NCBI GenBank assembly: GCA_031410595.1
Contig: JANNZM010000053.1
Span: forward strand, 85,601-149,600
Direction: 5' to 3'
DNA from: JANMCE01 sp031410595
GTDB lineage: Bacteria; Actinomycetota; Acidimicrobiia; Acidimicrobiales; Ilumatobacteraceae
DNA length: 64,000 nucleotides
A program made the position numbers and the translations under genes. Shown piece after piece: positions 34,464 to 43,635 of this stretch; position 1 is the stretch's first letter, and each line of letters opens with the position of its first letter. The notes under the pieces were generated by a model. That model ran no database searches, was not told the origin of the DNA, and worked only from the letters and a program-made list of their open reading frames with translations.

Positions 34464-36329
34464 TCATGACCCCGCGACGAGGCGGGGGTACTGCAGCCTG
34501 TTGGCCGGGCTGTAGGTGGCGGCGGGCTTGCGGGTAGCGGCAACAAGGCGGGCATTGATATCGCTGCCAGGCGTCAGCAGATCGACCAAATCGGAGTAGT
34601 CGAGGTCGGGCACGGCCACATGGGTGATGAGGGGGTGGAAAGGCTGCGAGCCAACCTCGTCGGGGCCGATCAGCACTTCGTGCATCTTCTCGCCCGGGCG
34701 CAGGCCCGTGATGACGATTTCGAGCGGCGGATGGGCCTTGCGGGCAAACTGCTCGGCGATGCTCAGAATGCGCATCGGGCTGCCCATGTCGAGGATGAGG
34801 ACCTCACCATTGCGACCGACCACGGAGGCCTGAATGGTGAGCTGCACCGCTTCGGAGATGGTCATGAAGTAGCGGGTGACATCGGCGTGGGTGACGGTGA
34901 TGGGGCCACCGCGCTCGACTTGACCCTGGAACGTTTCCATCATGGAGCCTCGACTGCCCAAGACATTGCCGAACCGCACACTGATGAAGCGACCCTCGGC
35001 CGTGGTTGCCGCCACCGTGGCGGTCAGACGCTCGGCGAGGCGCTTTGTGCACCCGAGCACGTTGATCGGGTCGGCGGCCTTGTCGGTGGAGATGTTGACG
35101 AAGGCTTCGACACCGTTGGCCAGCGCAGCGTCGAGCACGTTGAGCGTGCCGTAGACGTTGGTCTTGACGCCTTCGATCGGGTGCAGCTCCAGGAGCGGCA
35201 CGTGCTTCAGCGCGGCAGCATGGAACACGACCTCGGGCTTGAATTGGTTGAACACGTCGAACATGCGGTCGCGATCGCGGATGTCGGCCACAACCAGCGA
35301 CGGTGAGCTGAGGCCCGATGTGCCGTCGAGCGAGAGCTGCATGCCATGGAGGCCCGATTCGTCACGATCAAGCTTGACCAACTCCGCCGGTCCGAGCCGA
35401 GCAATCTGTCGGCAGAGTTCGGAACCGATCGAGCCGCCGGCGCCGGTGACCAGCACGGTCTTGCCGCGGATGTGGCTGGCGATGGCGACAAGATCCAGAT
35501 CGATCTTGCGGCGCCCGAGCACGTCCTCAACCGACACCGGTTCGATCTGACCGACGCTGATTCGCCCTGCCAGTTCGGCCAGACGGGGCAGCGTACGAAT
35601 GTCATCGCAGTAGGGCTGAGCCAGTTCCCAGATTTCGCGGAGTAGCGTTTCGGGGGCGCTGGGGATGGCGAGAATCAGCGTGTCGGCGTCGTACTGGGTG
35701 AAGACGGTCGGGAACAAGTCACGACCACCTACCACTCGAAGGCCGTGTACCCGGTGCCGCAACTGCGAAGGAGAGTCGTCAAGGACGGCGACCGGAATGT
35801 AGATGCTCTCAGGGTCGGTCATCATGGCTCGAATGATGTGCTCGCCGGCCTCACCGGCACCGAACACGATGACGCGACGCTGGGCGTCCTTCGGACGAAG
35901 TCGCTCGGCGCGCCAGGCCCGGTAGGTACCGCGCCAGATACTCCCGAGCAGAATGGCCATCGGCATGGTGACGAGACCGAGTTTCCAGCTGGCCCTGCTG
36001 CTGATGATGTCGATTGCCAGGTTCACACCGAGTGTGGAGAGGGCGAAGATGACGACGAGACGGGTGATCTCGAAATAGCTGCCAACCCGCTCACGACCGA
36101 GGTAGGTGCCGAACAGTACGCTGAGCAGTACGTGAACGATGCTGCCGACCACGATGGCCGAAGCAACGGCAGTGGCCGTCGAGCCGAGCACGTATGCGCT
36201 AACACCAACGGCGGCGCTCAGCGCTGCTACGTCGAGGATGGCCTGCACCGCGCTGCGGTGTGGGGCGAGGAGGGCGAACACCCTGTCCTCGAACCTTTGT
36301 TGAAAATCGTCTCGCCCGATTTTTGACAC
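34464..36329 (-). CDS. Membrane-bound nucleotide-sugar 4,6-dehydratase (FlaA1/CapD/WbpM-like)
   Basis: A 621-residue protein. The first ~130 residues have four transmembrane segments. Next comes a CoA/NAD-binding-like domain ('RRVIVFGAGEAGEHIIRAM'). The C-terminal catalytic short-chain dehydrogenase has 'TVLVTGAGGSIGSELCRQI' for NAD, 'FHAAALKHVPLLE', and 'ISTDKAADPINVLGCTKRLAE', where the SDK type active site of 4,6-dehydratases lies. 'GLRPGEKMHEVLIG' closes it. It forms UDP-4-keto-6-deoxy-HexNAc in homologues. GTG at 36329 is preferred because GGAGG lies 5 bases upstream; an ATG at 36449 would add an unlikely extension. Confidence 0.92.
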   Translation of the reverse strand: MSKIGRDDFQQRFEDRVFALLAPHRSAVQAILDVAALSAAVGVSAYVLGSTATAVASAIVVGSIVHVLLSVLFGTYLGRERVGSYFEITRLVVIFALSTLGVNLAIDIISSRASWKLGLVTMPMAILLGSIWRGTYRAWRAERLRPKDAQRRVIVFGAGEAGEHIIRAMMTDPESIYIPVAVLDDSPSQLRHRVHGLRVVGGRDLFPTVFTQYDADTLILAIPSAPETLLREIWELAQPYCDDIRTLPRLAELAGRISVGQIEPVSVEDVLGRRKIDLDLVAIASHIRGKTVLVTGAGGSIGSELCRQIARLGPAELVKLDRDESGLHGMQLSLDGTSGLSSPSLVVADIRDRDRMFDVFNQFKPEVVFHAAALKHVPLLELHPIEGVKTNVYGTLNVLDAALANGVEAFVNISTDKAADPINVLGCTKRLAERLTATVAATTAEGRFISVRFGNVLGSRGSMMETFQGQVERGGPITVTHADVTRYFMTISEAVQLTIQASVVGRNGEVLILDMGSPMRILSIAEQFARKAHPPLEIVITGLRPGEKMHEVLIGPDEVGSQPFHPLITHVAVPDLDYSDLVDLLTPGSDINARLVAATRKPAATYSPANRLQYPRLVAGS

Positions 36330-36878
36330 GCCGCCTCCAGCTTCTCCCGCGAAGAGACCTTCTCCGCCGTATTCTCCGCACTCAAGAACGTATTTAAATG
36401 AAAGCACCCATTTGGCGGAGCATCCGTAGGACGATTGACCTTTCTTCACGAAGAACGCACACGGCAGTGATGCAAGGTAGATGAGGATATGCGTTTCGGC
36501 GGTTCACCCACCGCGGAGCGTGAAAACTTGCATCAGGACTCCTGAGAACTCCGGGAAAGTCCGGAAGATCGACCACACCGAGTCACGTCGTCGCGGTGAT
36601 CGCCCACGGGCGGCAGGCGCGGAATGAGTGGTAATTGTTTCTCAGTAGGCGGGACAAATGATTCCAATTACCCCAGCCGGTTCTTTGGGTCCAAAGAACT
36701 ATATCGGGTCCCTTTGGAACCTGTGGTGACGCAACAGAGTACAAGCGAGGGCCACCTCTTGGCACCCACGACTCGCTCGCCGAACGGAGGCCGGTGCGAC
36801 GCGGAGCAAAGGCATCCGAATCAGGGATACAGTTCGGGGCGCTCGGGGCAGCCCCGCCCCGTTCTGAAGGAGACGTGC
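36330..36878. other. 549-base intergenic region between divergent dehydratase and glgC
   Basis: No convincing gene on either strand. It contains promoters for both directions presumably, the palindrome at 36680-36699, an AT-richer stretch around 36625-36670 and 36697-36705 (TATAT), and the glgC Shine-Dalgarno GAAGGAG at 36866-36872. Confidence 0.5.
36680..36699. promoter_or_regulatory. Perfect 9+9 palindrome upstream of glgC, candidate operator
   Basis: GTTCTTTGG at 36680-36688 is followed by GT and its exact complement CCAAAGAAC at 36691-36699. A third partial copy, CTTTGGAAC, lies at about 36712-36720. The spacing and AT-rich core suit a dimeric repressor (LacI/GntR-like) controlling glycogen genes. 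No protein can be named. Confidence 0.45.
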
Positions 36879-38135
36879 ATGATGGCAGCGTTCAAACCGA
36901 GATCGGCCGATCCGAAAGTCTTGGTTATGGTGCTGGCAGGCGGCGAGGGACGCCGACTCCATCCGCTTACTGCCGACCGGGCAAAGCCAGCCGTGCCGTT
37001 CGGTGGGAGCTACCGCATCATCGATTTTGTGCTGTCGAACTTCGCCAACGCCGGGTATCGCAAGATCGTCGTGCTCACCCAGTACAAGAGCCACAGCCTC
37101 GACCGACACATCAGCCAGACGTGGCGCTTCTCCACGCTGCTTGGCAACTACGTAACGCCGGTTCCGGCGCAGATGCGTCGCGGCCCTCGCTGGTTCTCAG
37201 GTTCGGCCGACGCCATCTACCAGAACCTCAATCTCATCAGTGACGAGAACCCTGATGTCGTGTGCGTTTTCGGTGCCGATCACATCTACCACATGGATCC
37301 GCGGCAGATGGTCGACCAACACCTCGACACCGGTGCAGGTGTGACCGTGGCAGCCATTCCGGTACCCATCGACCAGGCACCGCAGTTCGGCATCATCGAG
37401 GCCAACGCCGAAGGCAAGATCACCCGCTTTCTCGAAAAGCCGTCCGATCCACCGTCGATGCACGACGACCCCACCCGCGCGTTGGCGTCAATGGGCAACT
37501 ACGTGTTCTCCACCAAAACACTCGTTGATGTCGTCACCCCCGCTGGTGAGGATCAGGCCAACACCGATGTGGGTGGCGACGTCATCCCGGCGCTTACTGT
37601 GGCAGGTGTTGCCCACATGTACGACTTCTCCACCAACGTCATTCCGGGGCAGGCCGATCATGAGCGCGGCTACTGGCGTGACGTAGGTTCCATCGACGCC
37701 TACTACGACGCCAACATGGATCTGCTGGCGCCGGTACCACTGTTCAGCTTGTACAACCGTGAGTGGCCGATGTACAGCCTTCAACTCCCGCTGCCACCGG
37801 CCAAGCTCTGTTACGGCTCCGATGGTTCGGCCGCCCATGTGTCGAACTCGCTATTGGGATCGGGCACCATCGTGTCCGGGGGCATCGTCGATCGCTCGGT
37901 GATCGCGCCCGACGTGTACATCGACAGCCGAGCCCACGTGACCGATTCCATCCTCATGCCGGGCGTGCGGGTCGGGCCAGGGGCGCGGCTGCATCGCTGC
38001 ATCATGGACAAGAACGTGAGCGTCCCTGCGGGAATGCAGATCGGCATCGATCATCAGGGCGATCGCGATCGGTTCGATGTATCCGACGGTGGCATCGTGG
38101 TGGTCGCGAAGGAGCGATCGTTCGGCCCGAAGTGA
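36879..38135 (+). CDS. glgC: Glucose-1-phosphate adenylyltransferase (ADP-glucose pyrophosphorylase)
   Basis: A 418-residue enzyme making ADP-glucose from ATP and glucose-1-phosphate, the committed step of bacterial glycogen synthesis. N-terminal nucleotidyltransferase motif: 'VLAGGEGRRLHPLTADRAKPAVPFGG'. 'FVLSNFANAGYRKIVVLTQYKSHSLDRH' and 'GSADAIYQN' follow. 'FGADHIYHMD' has the catalytic Asp and 'KPSDPP' the Lys binding Glc-1-P. A C-terminal left-handed beta-helix provides allosteric contacts. ATG at 36879 (ATGATG) has a GAAGGAG Shine-Dalgarno. It is 10 bases from the GlgA-PGM gene, so the two form an operon. Confidence 0.96.
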   Translation: MMAAFKPRSADPKVLVMVLAGGEGRRLHPLTADRAKPAVPFGGSYRIIDFVLSNFANAGYRKIVVLTQYKSHSLDRHISQTWRFSTLLGNYVTPVPAQMRRGPRWFSGSADAIYQNLNLISDENPDVVCVFGADHIYHMDPRQMVDQHLDTGAGVTVAAIPVPIDQAPQFGIIEANAEGKITRFLEKPSDPPSMHDDPTRALASMGNYVFSTKTLVDVVTPAGEDQANTDVGGDVIPALTVAGVAHMYDFSTNVIPGQADHERGYWRDVGSIDAYYDANMDLLAPVPLFSLYNREWPMYSLQLPLPPAKLCYGSDGSAAHVSNSLLGSGTIVSGGIVDRSVIAPDVYIDSRAHVTDSILMPGVRVGPGARLHRCIMDKNVSVPAGMQIGIDHQGDRDRFDVSDGGIVVVAKERSFGPK

Positions 38136-38145
38136 CCACGGCGCC

Positions 38146-41100
38146 GTGAACGTTCTCTTTGTAAGTCCCGAGGTCTATCCACTCGTCAAGACCGGCGGGC
38201 TGGCCGACGTCACTGGCGCCCTGCCGCTTGCTCTGGGGTCTCTCGGTGCCGACGTCCGTGTGCTCGTGCCCGCGTATCGTGGTCTGCTCGATCACCCCGC
38301 GCTCACGAGCGGTCGCGAACTTCTCGCCGACATCCCCGATCTATTCGGTGGCCCAGCTCAAGTGTGGGAGGCCATCTGTAAAACTGGGCTGCGGGTATTT
38401 CTTCTGCACGCTCCCCATTTGTACGACCGTGATGGAGGGCCGTACCTGGACACCTTCGGTCGCGACTGGCCCGACAACGACATGCGCTTCGCCGCGCTCT
38501 CGCTCGTTGGTGCTCGGATTGCGAACGGATTGCTGGGCGAGTGGCGTCCGGCGATCGTGCATGTGCACGACTGGCAGGCGGCGCCGACACTGGCGTATCT
38601 GCACGCGGAACCAGCGCCGGTCAAGACGCTGCTTACCATTCATAACCTGGCCTTTCAGGGCATTTTTGCGGGTGAGCGCTTGAGCGTGCTCGGAATTCCG
38701 GAACGCCTCAACAGTGTGGATGGCATGGAGTACTACGGCCACGTCAGCTTCCTCAAGGCCGGCATCCAATTCGCCGACGCCATCACAACCGTGAGTCCCA
38801 CCTACGCGCAGGAGATCCTGTCACCCGCCGAGGGCATGGGGATGCAGGGGGTGCTTCAAGAGCGTCAAGCTGCTCTCTCAGGGATCGTGAACGGCGTCGA
38901 TGTCCACGTGTGGGATCCTGCAACCGATCCCTTTCTCCCCCACCACTACGACGCCAACGATCTCAGCGGCAAGGCTCTCAACAAGTCCGCGCTGCAACGC
39001 GAGATCGGACTCGAAGAACGAGGTGACCTGCCGCTTTTCGCCGTCGTCAGTCGTTTGTCGGAGCAGAAGGGTCTCGACCTTGTACTGGCCTGTGTGCCGC
39101 AAATCATTCAGAGTGGTCAACTGGTGGTCTTGGGCAGCGGTGACCCGATACTGGAAGCGGCCTACACCGCGGCGGCGGCCGCCCACCCCGGTCGACTCGC
39201 GTTTGTCAGCGGCTTCAATGAAGGTCTGGCCCACCGCATTCAGGCGGCCGCCGACGTGGTGATGGTGCCCTCCCGATTCGAGCCGTGCGGCCTCACACAG
39301 TTGTGCGGCCTGCGCTACGGCACGCTGCCGTTCGTGTCACGTGTGGGCGGTCTGGCCGACACGGTGATCGACGCCAACGAGGTAGCCCTGAGTGACGCCG
39401 TAGCAACTGGCTTTGTATTTGCGCCTGTCACCTCCGAGGCAATGGAACGAGCGCTGCATCGAGTGCTCTCCCTCTGGAAAGACCCGATCGCATGGGCCCG
39501 CACCCGGGAACGCGCGATGGGCCGCGATGTGAGTTGGGACCTGCCGGCCCGCCGCTACCTGGCACTGTACGAATCGCTGGTCCCGGCGTCGGTCATTCAC
39601 CAAGTGTCCACCACACCCTTTACCGGTCAGCGCCCCGGCACGTCCGGCCTTCGCAAGAAGGTGACCGTCTTCCAGCAACCGCACTACCTGGAGAATTTCG
39701 TCGCTTCGATCTTTTCCTCCCTGGAAGACTTCGAAGGTCAGACGCTGGTCGTCGGTGGCGACGGCCGTTTCCACAACGACGTTGCCACACAGACCATCAT
39801 CAAGATGGCTGCGGCCGCCGGGTTTGGTCGCGTCCTCGTCGGTCAGCACGGCTTGGCTTCCACGCCTGCCGTGTCGGCAGTCATCCGCAAACACGGGGCG
39901 TTCGGCGGCATCATCCTTTCGGCCAGCCACAATGAGGGTGGCCCGCACGGCGACTTCGGTATCAAGTACAACACCGCCAATGGCGGCCCGGCCCTGGAAG
40001 CGCTTACCGAGGCCATCTACGCCGCCAGCCAGACCATCACGTCGTACGACATTGCAGAGACACCCGATGTCGACCTGTCAACGGTCGGCACCACTGTTGT
40101 CGGCACCACCGTGGTCGACATCATTGACTCGGTCGCCGACTGGGCCGACCTCATGGAAACACTGTTTGACTTTCCGGCTATCGCGTCGCTGTTTACGTCC
40201 GGCTTCCGGCTTTACATGGACTCGATGAGCGCCGTAACCGGACCGTACGCCCGTGCACTTTTCGAGGAGCGCTTGGGTGCTCCTGCAGGCACCGTCGTGA
40301 ACGGTGATCCACTCCCGGACTTTGGTGGGCATCATCCCGACCCCAATCCCGTCCACGCATCCGCAGTTGTCGATGCGCTCTCAAGCACGAACGCTCCCGA
40401 CATGGGTGCGGCCTGTGATGGTGACGGTGACCGCAACATGATTGTCGGACGCAACCTCTTCGTCAGTCCCTCCGACAGTTTGGCGGTGATCGTCGCCAAC
40501 GCTCATCTCATCCCGGGGTATGCCGAGGGACTTGCGGGTGTGGCCCGGTCGATGCCGACCAGCGGTGCCGTTGACCGAGTTGCCAAGGCGATGCATCTCG
40601 ATTGTTTCGAAACGCCGACCGGGTGGAAGTTCTTCGGCAATCTGCTTGATGCGAAGCGCATCACCATCTGCGGCGAAGAGAGCGCCGGAACCGGCTCCGA
40701 TCATGTGCGGGAGAAGGACGGCCTGTGGGCCGTCTTGTGCTGGCTGAATATCGTGGCCGCGAGAGGCATGGGCGTGACCGAGATCGTGCAGGACCATTGG
40801 GCGAGGTTCGGCCGCACGTACTACTCCCGTCATGACTACGAGGCGCTCCCGGTGGAAGACGCCGACAAGGTATGGAATGGCCTTCGGGCCTCCATCGGAA
40901 CACTTGCCGGTCGCACCTTTGGTGGACTGAAAGTGAGGAGCGCCGATGAGTTCACTTACACCGACCCGGTCGACGGTGCAGTCAGTGCCCAGCAGGGCTT
41001 CCGGGTGAACTTCGCCAAGGACGCCCGCATCGTGTTTCGCCTCTCCGGCACGGGTACCGAGGGCGCGACACTACGGATCTACTTCGAGTGCTTTGAACCC

Positions 41101-41220
41101 GACATCGCCAGCCACGGTCTCGATCCTCAGGTGGCCCTCGCCAAACTCATCGCAGCCGCCGACAAGATCGCCCGCGTCTCGTCGCTCACGGGACGCAAGA
41201 CACCGTCAGTGGTGTCCTAA
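38146..41220 (+). CDS. Fusion protein: glycogen synthase (GlgA) + phosphoglucomutase
   Basis: A 1024-residue fusion. Residues 1 to ~485 are GT5 ADP-glucose glycogen synthase: the ADP-glucose 'KTGGLADVTGALP' loop at residue ~15, 'VHDWQAAPTLAYLH', and 'RFEPCGLTQLCGLRYGTLPFV' with the catalytic Glu. After a short linker, residues ~500-1015 are a complete PGM1-type alpha-phosphoglucomutase: phosphoserine loop 'ILSASHNEGG' (~590), metal loop 'DGDGDRNMI' (~759), sugar loop 'GEESAGTGSDH' (~842), and phosphate-binding 'RLSGTGTEGATLRIY' near the end. With GlgC upstream, the locus covers glucose-6-phosphate to ADP-glucose to glycogen. GTG at 38146 gives the normal GlgA N-terminus. It converges with cobH, overlapping it by 4 bases. 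Confidence 0.93.
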   Translation: MNVLFVSPEVYPLVKTGGLADVTGALPLALGSLGADVRVLVPAYRGLLDHPALTSGRELLADIPDLFGGPAQVWEAICKTGLRVFLLHAPHLYDRDGGPYLDTFGRDWPDNDMRFAALSLVGARIANGLLGEWRPAIVHVHDWQAAPTLAYLHAEPAPVKTLLTIHNLAFQGIFAGERLSVLGIPERLNSVDGMEYYGHVSFLKAGIQFADAITTVSPTYAQEILSPAEGMGMQGVLQERQAALSGIVNGVDVHVWDPATDPFLPHHYDANDLSGKALNKSALQREIGLEERGDLPLFAVVSRLSEQKGLDLVLACVPQIIQSGQLVVLGSGDPILEAAYTAAAAAHPGRLAFVSGFNEGLAHRIQAAADVVMVPSRFEPCGLTQLCGLRYGTLPFVSRVGGLADTVIDANEVALSDAVATGFVFAPVTSEAMERALHRVLSLWKDPIAWARTRERAMGRDVSWDLPARRYLALYESLVPASVIHQVSTTPFTGQRPGTSGLRKKVTVFQQPHYLENFVASIFSSLEDFEGQTLVVGGDGRFHNDVATQTIIKMAAAAGFGRVLVGQHGLASTPAVSAVIRKHGAFGGIILSASHNEGGPHGDFGIKYNTANGGPALEALTEAIYAASQTITSYDIAETPDVDLSTVGTTVVGTTVVDIIDSVADWADLMETLFDFPAIASLFTSGFRLYMDSMSAVTGPYARALFEERLGAPAGTVVNGDPLPDFGGHHPDPNPVHASAVVDALSSTNAPDMGAACDGDGDRNMIVGRNLFVSPSDSLAVIVANAHLIPGYAEGLAGVARSMPTSGAVDRVAKAMHLDCFETPTGWKFFGNLLDAKRITICGEESAGTGSDHVREKDGLWAVLCWLNIVAARGMGVTEIVQDHWARFGRTYYSRHDYEALPVEDADKVWNGLRASIGTLAGRTFGGLKVRSADEFTYTDPVDGAVSAQQGFRVNFAKDARIVFRLSGTGTEGATLRIYFECFEPDIASHGLDPQVALAKLIAAADKIARVSSLTGRKTPSVVS

Positions 41221-41810
41221 GCTCCGGCCAGTCTGATCAGCGCGTTCACGGCTCCCGCGGCCACCGCGCTGCCGCCTTTGCGGCCGATGTTGCTGACGGA
41301 GATGTCGGCGATGCTGCTTTGGCGTAGCGCTTCTTTCGATTCTGCTGCACCGACGAATCCGACCGGAAGGCCAATCACCATGGCCGGACGGACGGTGCCT
41401 GCCGCCACTTGTGCGAGGATTTCGAACAGCGCCGTGGGTGCGTTGCCGATTACAAAGATGGCGCCATCAGGGTGCAGCTCAATGCCCCGCCGCATCGCCA
41501 GCGCTGACCGGGTGATGAGCGGGTCGGGGGAAGGCTTTGCAGTGTCGTCGAGGTAGCAGTCCGACACCCTGGACGTTATGCCCATCTTCACCATGTTCGC
41601 ATCCACCACGATGGGCGCCCCGGCCCGAAGCGCATGTAGCCCCGCGCTGCCTGCGTTGCGTCCGACGACCGTCATGTTGGCGTAGTCGAGATCCGCGCTG
41701 GAATGAATTATGCGCTCCACCACGGCCCGATCGGTGTCGTTCCACCGCGACAGATCAACCTCGGATCGCATGATCCGGTAGCTCTCCTCCTCGATCGGGT
41801 GGACGGTCAT
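41217..41810 (-). CDS. cobH: Precorrin-8X methylmutase
   Basis: A 197-residue enzyme that moves the C11 methyl to C12, forming hydrogenobyrinic or cobyrinic acid. 'PIEEESYRIMRSEVDLS' opens the family. The catalytic His is in 'VVERIIHSSADLDYANMTVV', followed by 'GAPIVVDANMVKMGI', 'IFVIGNAPTALFEIL' and 'PVGFVGAAESKEAL', all signature segments. ATG at 41810 overlaps the TGA of the ferredoxin gene (ATGA). It is the last gene of the leftward cobalamin arm and meets the glycogen gene end-on. Confidence 0.95.
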   Translation of the reverse strand: MTVHPIEEESYRIMRSEVDLSRWNDTDRAVVERIIHSSADLDYANMTVVGRNAGSAGLHALRAGAPIVVDANMVKMGITSRVSDCYLDDTAKPSPDPLITRSALAMRRGIELHPDGAIFVIGNAPTALFEILAQVAAGTVRPAMVIGLPVGFVGAAESKEALRQSSIADISVSNIGRKGGSAVAAGAVNALIRLAGA

Positions 41811-41986
41811 GTTCGCAGCTCGTGGATGGCGTTGACCGGGCAGATTTCGATGCACGCAAGGCACGAGGTGCATCGTGTGTCAATGACCGCAGGTCGGCCG
41901 GGAGCCGCCCGGAGCGCTCGCTCCGGGCAGGTCGCAATGCACATGCCACACGCCGTACAAAGTGCGTTGATGGTTACGGTGTTCAC
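41807..41986 (-). CDS. Small 2x[4Fe-4S] ferredoxin inside the cobalamin operon
   Basis: A 59-residue protein just under the usual ORF-length cutoff. Two classical CxxCxxCxxxCP clusters are visible: 'LCTACGMCIATCPERAL' (residues ~9-25) and 'RCTSCLACIEICPVNAI' (~38-54). GTG at 41986 overlaps the TGA of cbiG-cobJ (GTGA), and its own TGA overlaps the cobH ATG, so it is tightly embedded and translationally coupled on both sides. It should be a low-potential electron carrier. Plausible roles are reduction steps of corrin synthesis (precorrin-6A reduction, cobalt reduction before adenosylation, or a cluster-dependent ring-contraction enzyme); the partner is inference. Confidence 0.88.
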   Translation of the reverse strand: MNTVTINALCTACGMCIATCPERALRAAPGRPAVIDTRCTSCLACIEICPVNAIHELRT

Positions 41987-43635
41987 GGCTGGTACCCGCG
42001 GGGCGTCACCATGAGGCCGTTGATGTCACGCGTTGATGATGCTCCGATTACCACACAGGTGAGCATGTCCACCAGGCGCGCATCGGCCTTGGCCAGGGTC
42101 GTTCGCACAATGCGCTGCGTGGGGCGACCGACATCGGTGACCAGCCCGACGGGCGTGCTGGCCGGCCGGTGGGCTCGAAGAATGTCGAATGCGCGCTCCA
42201 ACTGCCAGGTGCGCTTCAACGAACGCGGGTTGTAGAGCGTTACGACAAGGTCGGCTTCGGCGACGGCCTGGAGACGCTTCTCAATCGCCGTCCATGGGGT
42301 CATGAGATCACTGAGGCTGATGGCTGCGTGATCGTGACCGAGAGGGGCTCCGAGAACAGCTGCCGCTGCCAGCGCGGCCGTCACGCCAGGCACGACGTCG
42401 ATGGGCGGATTGCCGTACTCAGGCGCCAGTTCGAGCACGAGTGATGCCATGGCGAAAACCCCAGAATCGCCCGAGCACACGAGCGCTACCTGATCACCGG
42501 CGGCCGTTCGGGCGAGAGCAAGGCGACAACGGTCGGCCTCGGCTCCGATTGGGCTGCGGATCACCTCGTGGTGAGCCGTGATGAGGTCCTCGCACTGGTC
42601 AACGTACAGATTGAAACCGATCAACACCTGCGCGTTACGAACAGCCATGGCGGCGGCAGGCGTGCGGTGCGGCGGCAACCCGGGGCCGAGACCGATCACC
42701 GACAGGTGGCCCTGCGGTTGGGCTCGACGGGCGATCGCGACCGTCGCCATGGCCGACTTCATCTTCGGCACGACCAGCGTTGCACCCGGTCCCGCCGCAA
42801 GAAGGGCGGCCGCCTCTGACACGCTCGGCGTGCCCACTTCGGCGTCCACCACGGCGCTCGGGTTCGGCACATCGATGGTCGACAGTTGCTCGGCTGCGAA
42901 CGTGACCATCGGGAGCCCGAGGCCGACGATGCCCGCCTCATGTGCCTTGAGGTCGATGGTGGCCACCAAGGCGACGGCTCGACGGTCAAGACCTTCTGAC
43001 GCCAAAGCCGCATCAAGGAGTGCACTCACCTCCTCGGCGGAGACTGCGGCCGCTGAGCCGATCCCGGCAACCAGGCTTGGCGGCGAGAGCACGACCGCGT
43101 CGACCTGTGCGGGCAGAAGGCGATCAGTCACCACGACCGTGGCGGTTGCTGGTCCGGTTCCGGCTGGCTTCCACGACAGCGGCCAGTCGACATCCTTGCG
43201 GATATTGATGGACTCGCCGTCGAGCAGGCGGCGGGTAACGCCAGCGATGTCGCCCGAGGCCACGAAGCCTGGCATCGTGTCGAGCGCAGCTACTCCGGCC
43301 GCATCTGTCGCAGTCGTGATGACGGCGGTGGCGCCGAGCAGCCCGGCCACTTCCTGGGCGAGCGCATTGGCTCCCCCACCGTGGCCTCCGGCAACCGATA
43401 CGACCCATCGACCGGCTTCGTCTACGCACACGATTGCCGGGTCGGCGTGTTTGCTGCTGAGCAGCGGCGCCGCCACGCGCACGGCTATGCCCACCGAAGC
43501 AAAAAGTACGAATCCGTCCACGTGCGACCATCGAGCGCGCATCGTGTCGCCGACATCGCCGTGCTGCGTTGGGTATGGCAATCGTCGTGCGAGCGCAGCG
43601 CCATCGTTGGTGATGGTCACGCTAAGGATGTTCAC
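41983..43635 (-). CDS. Fusion: CbiG (cobalt-precorrin-5A hydrolase) + CobJ/CbiH (precorrin-3B C17-methyltransferase)
   Basis: A 550-residue fusion. Residues 1 to ~310 are CbiG, with 'SVTITNDGAALARRL', 'FASVGIAVRVAAPLL', 'GGHGGGANALAQEVAGLLGA' and the C-terminal 'LVAGIGSAAAVSAEEV' ... 'VVPKMKSAMATVAIA'. Residues ~315-550 are the CobJ/CbiH tetrapyrrole methylase: 'LSVIGLGPGLPPHRTPAA', 'VALVCSGDSGVFAMASL', 'DVVPGVTAALAAAAVLGAPLGHD' and 'LYNPRSLKRTWQLERAFDIL'. CobJ methylates C17 and contracts the ring; CbiG then opens the lactone and releases acetaldehyde, so the fusion joins adjacent steps. GTG at 43635 overlaps the cobL stop. Confidence 0.94.
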   Translation of the reverse strand: MNILSVTITNDGAALARRLPYPTQHGDVGDTMRARWSHVDGFVLFASVGIAVRVAAPLLSSKHADPAIVCVDEAGRWVVSVAGGHGGGANALAQEVAGLLGATAVITTATDAAGVAALDTMPGFVASGDIAGVTRRLLDGESINIRKDVDWPLSWKPAGTGPATATVVVTDRLLPAQVDAVVLSPPSLVAGIGSAAAVSAEEVSALLDAALASEGLDRRAVALVATIDLKAHEAGIVGLGLPMVTFAAEQLSTIDVPNPSAVVDAEVGTPSVSEAAALLAAGPGATLVVPKMKSAMATVAIARRAQPQGHLSVIGLGPGLPPHRTPAAAMAVRNAQVLIGFNLYVDQCEDLITAHHEVIRSPIGAEADRCRLALARTAAGDQVALVCSGDSGVFAMASLVLELAPEYGNPPIDVVPGVTAALAAAAVLGAPLGHDHAAISLSDLMTPWTAIEKRLQAVAEADLVVTLYNPRSLKRTWQLERAFDILRAHRPASTPVGLVTDVGRPTQRIVRTTLAKADARLVDMLTCVVIGASSTRDINGLMVTPRGYQP

